Source of the DNA: CAVRXQ01 sp963725215 | Lineage (GTDB): Bacteria; Actinomycetota; Acidimicrobiia; Acidimicrobiales; Bog-793 | NCBI GenBank assembly: GCA_963725215.1 | Contig: CAVRXQ010000007.1 | Location: 310,001 to 374,000, forward strand | Length of the DNA stretch: 64,000 nt | Direction: 5' to 3' | Shown here: piece by piece, positions 59,433 to 64,000 of the stretch | Layout: each line of letters starts with the position of its first letter | Position numbering within the stretch: the first letter of the stretch is position 1 | Program-made: the position numbers and the translations under genes | Notes under the pieces: model-generated | Seen by the model: the letters and a program-made list of their open reading frames with translations, nothing else | Database searches by the model: none | Told to the model about the DNA's origin: nothing

Positions 59433-60257
59433 ATGCGGCGGACGGGACAACGAGCTGTCGCGCTCGGAGGCGAGCACGTGGAAGGGCACCACGCGGTGCG
59501 CGAACTGCTCGTCGCCAGCCGACGCCGAGTGGAAGAGATCGTCGTCGTGGACACCGCGAAGCGTTCACCCGAGATCGCAGAGATCATCTCGCTTGCGCGC
59601 TCGCGGAAGGTCCCGGTGCGTCCGATCCCACCCCAGGCATTCCGCGCCCTCGCGACCTCGTCTGTTCCCCAAGGCGTTGTCGCGCGGGCCGAACCGCTCG
59701 TGTCGGTGCGACTCGACGATCTCGTGAACACCAATTCGCGCTCTTTCGAGCGAATTGTCCCGTTCCTCGTCGTGTTGTCGGAAGTCACCGATCCCCACAA
59801 TCTCGGCGCCATTCTTCGCAGCGCGCTCGGAGCCGGCGCAACCGGGGTCGTGATGGGACGGAGGCGGAGTGCACCGTTGTCCGCCTCGGCGGTAAAGGCC
59901 GCTGCCGGAGCAGTCGAACACCTTCCGATCGCTCTCGTCGCCTCGATCGCGGAAGCGCTTCGGCACCTCTCGAAGATTGGGCTGTGGACCGTCGGGCTTG
60001 ACCCGAAGGGGGAGTCCAGCGTTCTCGATCTCGAGGTCGCCGATCGCCCCATTGCGCTTGTCGCTGGTGCCGAAGGTCGCGGGCTTCCGGCGCTCGTCGC
60101 GCGCCGATGCGACCTGCTGTGTCGGATCCCGCTCTACGGCCCGGTCGAGTCGCTGAATGTCTCGGTGGCGGTCGCGCTCGCCGCGTTCAGCGTCGCGTCG
60201 CGCCGTGGCATTCGCGAATACCGGACGAGCACGCCGGATGGTCCGTCTTCTTCGTGA
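59433..60257 (+). CDS. rlmB: 23S rRNA (guanosine-2'-O-)-methyltransferase RlmB-like (TrmH family)
   Basis: 274 aa from ATG 59433 with TAGGAGGG upstream. The N-terminal substrate-binding domain has GEHVEGHHAVRELLVASRRRVEEIVV. The SPOUT catalytic domain has LSEVTDPHNLGAILRSALGAGATGVV (motif 1), LVAGAEGRGLPALVARRCD (motif 2) and CRIPLYGPVESLNVSVAVALAAF (motif 3, knot). It methylates a ribose in 23S rRNA. The cysS gene often found between ispF and rlmB in actinobacteria is absent. Confidence 0.93.
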   Translation: MRRTGQRAVALGGEHVEGHHAVRELLVASRRRVEEIVVVDTAKRSPEIAEIISLARSRKVPVRPIPPQAFRALATSSVPQGVVARAEPLVSVRLDDLVNTNSRSFERIVPFLVVLSEVTDPHNLGAILRSALGAGATGVVMGRRRSAPLSASAVKAAAGAVEHLPIALVASIAEALRHLSKIGLWTVGLDPKGESSVLDLEVADRPIALVAGAEGRGLPALVARRCDLLCRIPLYGPVESLNVSVAVALAAFSVASRRGIREYRTSTPDGPSSS

Positions 60258-60264
60258 CGCGCCT

Positions 60265-60936
60265 TCAGGCTGGACGCGTTTTCGTCGTCGGATCGGGCCG
60301 CAAGCCGTGGCAGACGACGCGCGCCATTTGCTCGCGGGAGGCCCGATCCGGGCCGTGGTTGATCACGGCGGAGCACGTGCCACTGATCATGAACAGCACC
60401 TCGTCGATGCTGAGCTCCGGCCGGATCACGCCTTCTTGCTTCGCTCGCTCGACGAGTCCGCTCAAGGCCGAGCGCCAGATCTCCTGCATCTCCGGGCTCT
60501 TTTCCTTCGATTTGATTCCAGAGCGCTCGAGCGCCTGAGCGAGATCGCGCTTCGACGCCACGGTATCGAGAAGCGTGTCGATGAACTCGGCGAGCGCCGC
60601 CTCCGGATCCTCGGCCCTCTCGGCCTCGCGGGCGAGCGCAAAGACCTTTTGCATCTCCTGCAGGACGACGGCCTCAAAGAGCGATTCCTTCGTCGGGAAC
60701 TGCCGGTAAATCGTCGCCACCCCGACTCCGGCGCGCTTCGCGATCGTCTCCATCGGCACCTCGATGCCCTCTTCAGCGAAGGATTCGAGCGCCGCCGAGA
60801 TCACCCGCTCTCGATTTCGAGCCGCGTCTGCCCGCAGTTGGCGGGTCGTCCCGACTTGATCTTCGAAACCAGGTTCGGCAGGGAATGGCTCAGCGGACAT
60901 CGGGGTTGTCTCCCTCGGAACAATCGCGGTCCCCAT
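60265..60936 (-). CDS. TetR-family repressor of the adjacent efflux gene
   Basis: 223 aa from ATG 60936; an adjacent GTG at 60939 and an ATG at 60900 are alternatives. HTH: RVISAALESFAEEGIEVPMETIAKRAGVGVATIYRQFPTKESLFEAVV. The C-terminal part fits the SbtR-like TetR group. AGAGGA precedes the start. It is divergent from an MFS exporter, with two inverted repeats of its probable binding site between them. Its 3' end converges on rlmB with a 7-bp gap. Confidence 0.92.
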   Translation of the reverse strand: MGTAIVPRETTPMSAEPFPAEPGFEDQVGTTRQLRADAARNRERVISAALESFAEEGIEVPMETIAKRAGVGVATIYRQFPTKESLFEAVVLQEMQKVFALAREAERAEDPEAALAEFIDTLLDTVASKRDLAQALERSGIKSKEKSPEMQEIWRSALSGLVERAKQEGVIRPELSIDEVLFMISGTCSAVINHGPDRASREQMARVVCHGLRPDPTTKTRPA

Positions 60937-60959
60937 CACGATCCTCTAATCGAGACGGG

Positions 60960-60989
60960 TTGACAAGCGGAATCAAGATTCCGTATAGT
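60960..60989 (+). promoter_or_regulatory. MFS efflux promoter
   Basis: TTGACA (60960-60965) and TATAGT (60984-60989) are 18 bp apart, one of the best sigma-70-type matches in the window. The first operator repeat fills the spacer. Confidence 0.65.
60968..60983. promoter_or_regulatory. TetR operator copy 1, perfect inverted repeat
   Basis: CGGAATC-AA-GATTCCG, a perfect 7-bp arm repeat, lies exactly between the -35 and -10 boxes of the efflux promoter, where a bound repressor would block RNA polymerase. Confidence 0.72.
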
Positions 60990-60993
60990 GAAC

Positions 60994-61009
60994 CGGAAGC
61001 ACGATTCCG
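60994..61009. promoter_or_regulatory. TetR operator copy 2, imperfect
   Basis: CGGAAGCACGATTCCG shares the arms of copy 1 with two changes in the left arm and centre. It starts 26 bp after copy 1 and covers the expected transcription start. Confidence 0.6.
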
Positions 61010-61043
61010 ATTATACCCCCGCCGCCCGTATCGGAGGAGACCG

Positions 61044-62525
61044 ATGAGTTCCGAGGCTTCGACCGCTGTCCTGGATCAACCCGTCGTCGCGAGTGCCCCG
61101 CCCGACCCTCGACGATTCCGCGCTTTGGCGGTGATCGCCATCGCGCAGCTGATGATCGTCCTCGACGCGACCATCGTGACCATCGCCCTGCCGTCCGCCC
61201 AACGGGCGCTGCACATTTCGGTCGCCAACCGCCAGTGGGCGCTCACCGCTTACGGCCTCGCGTTCGGCGGCCTGCTGCTGCTCGGCGGCCGCATCGCCGA
61301 CTACTTGGGGCGGAAGAGGGTCTTCATCGTCAGCCTGCTCGGCTTCGCCGCTTCCTCCGCGCTCGGGGGCCTCGCCGTGAACTCTGCGATGCTCTTCGGC
61401 GCTCGCGCCCTGCAGGGCGCGTTTGCCGCCATGATGGCGCCGGCCGCGCTGTCGATCATGACCGTCACCTTCAGCGAGCCCCGCGAGCGCGCCCGTGCCT
61501 TCGGGGTCTACGGCGCGATCTCCGGTGGCGGCGCGGCGATCGGGCTGATCCTCGGCGGGCTGCTCACGGACTACGCCAGCTGGCGTTGGACGCTGCTCGT
61601 CAACACGCCGATCGCGCTCGTGACCGCGTTCTTCGCGCTGCGGGAAGTCTCCGAGTCGAGGGCGGAGGGAGAGAGCCACTACGACTTGCTCGGTGCGGCG
61701 ACGGTGACGGCCGGTCTCGTGAGTCTCGTGTACGGCTTCACGCGCGCCCAGACCGATGGCTGGGGCGCCTCGGCCACCGTCGGTCTTCTCGGCGCTGCGG
61801 CGGCTCTGTTATTCGCCTTCGTCCTCGTCGAGCTGCGCGCCGACTCCCCGCTGCTGCCGGTGCGCGTCGTCCTCGACCGCAACCGGGGAGGCTCATACCT
61901 CTCGTCGCTGCTCGTCGGCATCGGGCTTTTCGGGGTGTTCTTGTTCCTCACCTACTACTTCCAAGGGACACTCCACTACTCGCCGCTCAAGACCGGTTTC
62001 GCGTTCTTGCCCTTTGCGGGCGGCATCGCCGTCGCGGCGACGGTCGCGAGCCAGCTGTTGCCGCGCGTTGGGCCGCGGGTGCTGATGGGCGTAGGCCTCG
62101 CGATGGGCGCGGCGGGAATTGTCTGGTTCACCCAGATCGGCCTGCACACGTCGTACGCAGTCCACATCCTCCCCGCAGAGATCATCACGAGTGTTGGGCT
62201 CGGCCTGGCGTTCGTCCCGATGAGTTCGACGGCCCTCATTGGCGTCCAATCACACGACGCCGGAGTCGCCTCGGCGCTCGTCAACACGACCCAACAGATC
62301 GGCGGAGCGCTCGGCACGGCACTTTTGAACACCGTCGCGGCCTCCGCGACGGCGAACTACATCGCCGTGCACGGTCCGGCCGAGGCGTCGGCGGGAGCCG
62401 TGCACGGCTACACGACGGGCTTCACCTACTCGGCGGTAATCCTCGCCCTATCGGTCGCCGCGGCCGTGGCCCTTATTCGGGCGAGCCGCCGCGACTTGCC
62501 GGTCGAAGGCGCGGCATTCGGCTAA
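61044..62525 (+). CDS. MFS drug efflux transporter, DHA2 (14-helix) type
   Basis: 493 aa from ATG 61044 with GGAGGAG upstream. Motif C-like and first-helix signature LMIVLDATIVTIALPSAQRAL, motif A GGRIADYLGRKRVF, and SGGGAAIGLILGGLLTDYASWRW (antiporter motif C) identify DHA2 exporters such as EmrB/QacA. Hydrophobicity gives about 14 helices. It exports cationic or lipophilic compounds by proton antiport; the real substrate would be the TetR ligand. Regulated by two operator copies on its promoter. Confidence 0.92.
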   Translation: MSSEASTAVLDQPVVASAPPDPRRFRALAVIAIAQLMIVLDATIVTIALPSAQRALHISVANRQWALTAYGLAFGGLLLLGGRIADYLGRKRVFIVSLLGFAASSALGGLAVNSAMLFGARALQGAFAAMMAPAALSIMTVTFSEPRERARAFGVYGAISGGGAAIGLILGGLLTDYASWRWTLLVNTPIALVTAFFALREVSESRAEGESHYDLLGAATVTAGLVSLVYGFTRAQTDGWGASATVGLLGAAAALLFAFVLVELRADSPLLPVRVVLDRNRGGSYLSSLLVGIGLFGVFLFLTYYFQGTLHYSPLKTGFAFLPFAGGIAVAATVASQLLPRVGPRVLMGVGLAMGAAGIVWFTQIGLHTSYAVHILPAEIITSVGLGLAFVPMSSTALIGVQSHDAGVASALVNTTQQIGGALGTALLNTVAASATANYIAVHGPAEASAGAVHGYTTGFTYSAVILALSVAAAVALIRASRRDLPVEGAAFG

Positions 62526-62778
62526 TTGGCGCGCCTTCGGAGTTTGAGTGAATCAGGAGTTCAGGCTGACGGGCGCGCCCGGCCGGACCATTGTGCCCGT
62601 CGGACACCACTAGGTCATCACCTCAAAGGAAAAGGCGACCTGCGACCACGGAACGGCCAACGCGCGCCTGCGTGGCCGATGACCAATCTCCGAGACAGCT
62701 GCCAGGAAGTGCCCGGCGGTCGGCGTGAGTGCCTCTACCCGCCGGCTCTGCGCGGAACTCCGACCATAGGATCCGACG

Positions 62779-63432
62779 GTGAGGGCCATCCGCTGGTGGG
62801 CGGTCGCGGCGGCCGGCGCGGCCCCGGTGCTGATCATCGGCGGCTATTTCGTCGCCACCGCGGTTCAGCCGGACTCCTACGACCCGGTGCGCGACTCGAT
62901 CAGCGACCTTGCCAAGCAGGGTGCGACCGATCCGTGGCTGATGACGTCAGCCCTAGCGGGTGTGGGCTTTTGCTATTTGTTTGTCGCGCTCGGACTGCAT
63001 CCCGCACGACCAACAGGCCGCATCGTGCTGGCCTTCGGCGGCGTAGCCACCGTGTTGATCGCTACGTTCCGTCAGCCGAATCACGGGTATTCGCTTCCGC
63101 ATGAACTCGCCGTCGTCGCCGCGGCGCTCACCTGCTGTACTTGGCCGCTGTTCGCTTCGCAGCGACGACATCCTGCGCTTTTGATGGCGCGCGCCCCGAG
63201 CGTCGCCGCGACGGGGGTCTTGCTTGGGCTCGTGGCGTGGTATGCGCTTGAAAGCCACGGCACCCTGCTCGGAGTTGCCGAGCGCTGCGCGGCCGCCGCG
63301 CCACCGCTTTGGCTCTTCGCCGTAGTTCTTACAACTCAGCGCCGCGCCAGTTTGCAAGTGCGCTTGAACGTCGGAGGCAAATTCAGCCCAGCGGTTGCAT
63401 CCGCGAAGTCAGATGCGCTTTTCCCGCGGTAG
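62779..63432 (+). CDS. DUF998 family membrane protein
   Basis: 217 aa from GTG 62779. Six helices. SYDPVRDSISDLAKQGATDPWLM after the first helix is the DUF998 signature, and FRQPNHGYSLPHELA lies in a later loop. Function is unknown. The 253 bp upstream (62526-62778) hold nothing I can support. The 3' end overlaps the convergent citrate synthase gene by 24 bp. Confidence 0.82.
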   Translation: MRAIRWWAVAAAGAAPVLIIGGYFVATAVQPDSYDPVRDSISDLAKQGATDPWLMTSALAGVGFCYLFVALGLHPARPTGRIVLAFGGVATVLIATFRQPNHGYSLPHELAVVAAALTCCTWPLFASQRRHPALLMARAPSVAATGVLLGLVAWYALESHGTLLGVAERCAAAAPPLWLFAVVLTTQRRASLQVRLNVGGKFSPAVASAKSDALFPR

Positions 63433-64000
63433 GTAGTCGCGTCTCGGGCTGCCTGTGTAGAGCTGACGGGGACGGACCAGCTTTTCGTCCGCATTCAGCA
63501 TTTCGTTCCAGTGCGCGAGCCACCCCGCGACGCGTGGGATCGCGAACAAGACGGTGAACATTTCCAAGGGGAAACCCATCGCCTGGTAGATGAGGCCCGA
63601 ATAGAAGTCGACGTTGGGGTAGAGCTTTCGCGAGACGAAATAGTCGTCCGCCAGTGCGACCTCTTCGAGCTTCAAGGCGACGTCCAAGAGCGGGTTCTTT
63701 CCCGTTACTTCGAAGACGTCGTAGGCAGTCTTCTGAATGATCTTCGCACGGGGGTCGTAGTTCTTATAGACGCGGTGGCCGAATCCTTGCAGGCGTCCGT
63801 GTCCTTGTTTCACCGCACGCACGAACGGTTCGACGTTTTCAAGCGTGCCGATCTCGGTAAGCATGCGGACGACCGCTTCGTTCGCACCGCCGTGGCGCGG
63901 GCCGTAGAGGGCGGCGCACGCCGCCGCGCACGCCGAGTACGGGTCGGCATGTGAGGAACCGACGACGCGCATAGCGGTCGTCGAACAGTTCTGCTCGTGA
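63409..64000 (-). CDS. gltA: citrate synthase, C-terminal part (runs off the window)
   Basis: The last 196 codons of citrate synthase, continuing past the right edge. AALYGPRHGGANEAVVRML carries a catalytic His, GFGHRVYKNYDPRAKI a second His (the family signature GFGHRVY), and VDFYSGLIYQAMGFP the catalytic Asp. The end WNEMLNADEKLVRPRQLYTG is typical of the hexameric type I enzymes. It condenses oxaloacetate and acetyl-CoA. Stop at 63409. Confidence 0.95.
   Translation of the reverse strand, partial: HEQNCSTTAMRVVGSSHADPYSACAAACAALYGPRHGGANEAVVRMLTEIGTLENVEPFVRAVKQGHGRLQGFGHRVYKNYDPRAKIIQKTAYDVFEVTGKNPLLDVALKLEEVALADDYFVSRKLYPNVDFYSGLIYQAMGFPLEMFTVLFAIPRVAGWLAHWNEMLNADEKLVRPRQLYTGSPRRDYLPREKRI

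Noticed and set aside
58190..60052. 620-codon minus-strand frame across ispD, ispF and rlmB
   Set aside because: Opposite to three recognised genes, composed of Ser/Thr/Arg-rich low-information sequence.

Overview
The window is GC-rich chromosomal DNA of an actinobacterium. A deep-branching lineage such as Acidimicrobiia would fit, but that placement is inference. Supporting signs are frequent GTG starts with GTGA/ATGA stop-start overlaps, a SigR/RsrA-like pair with a zinc-type anti-sigma factor, CarD-ispD-ispF-rlmB gene order, MptB-like GT-C mannosyltransferases, a deazaflavin-type (DUF385) protein, and the order tilS-hpt-folE-folP-folB-folK-panC-nadB-nadC-coaX-lysS-clpC.

Layout. 1-700 is a decayed edge: a degenerate tRNA-Thr(CGT) remnant and a frameshifted orphan hicB. 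700-4900 holds a two-component system divergent from an ABC exporter, then a C-terminal scrap of an FtsX-type permease. 5-9.5 kb is a loose set of single genes (DUF488, DUF3048, nitroreductase, YjbR, GNAT, SDR). 9.6-16.5 kb is a cell-envelope block of four polytopic proteins: an MptA/B-like and a GT39-like protein on +, and a PIG-V-like and a 784-aa unknown on -, meeting tail to tail. 16.5-32.5 kb is an acyl-CoA island: TetR and a palindromic operator, biotin-dependent acyl-CoA carboxylase (beta, alpha) plus acyl-CoA dehydrogenase on +; icmF (fused isobutyryl-CoA mutase), a large acyl-CoA dehydrogenase and an EtfD-like membrane Fe-S oxidoreductase on -; then MarR, enoyl-CoA hydratase, etfB and etfA on +. 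Together these would degrade branched-chain and short acyl-CoAs and pass electrons through ETF to the membrane quinone pool.

32.6-36.2 kb encodes a polytopic protein fused to a SCO1-like domain and two exported proteins. 36.2-49 kb is a long, mostly translationally coupled cofactor run: sigma/anti-sigma, a zincin-TilS fusion, hpt, folate genes, panC, nadB, nadC, coaX, lysS. Inside the folate genes sit a phosphatase-fold protein whose catalytic Cys is replaced (H-Q-x5-R) and a histone-H1-like basic protein. 49-54.5 kb has an AhpD-like pseudogene, a polyprenyl diphosphate synthase, clpC, a DUF385 protein and a GT39-like pseudogene with an internal deletion. 54.6-57.6 kb is a four-gene operon with three proteins that each carry two YbjQ-like units. 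57.7-60.3 kb is carD-ispD-ispF-rlmB, and 60.3-62.5 kb is a TetR/MFS efflux pair with two operator copies on the promoter. The right edge holds a DUF998 protein and the 3' part of citrate synthase.

Several genes carry one-base frame breaks, four of them in G/C-rich runs. One is ispF, normally essential, so part of these may be assembly indels rather than real decay. I saw no CRISPR array, rRNA, insertion sequence, intact tRNA or integrase.
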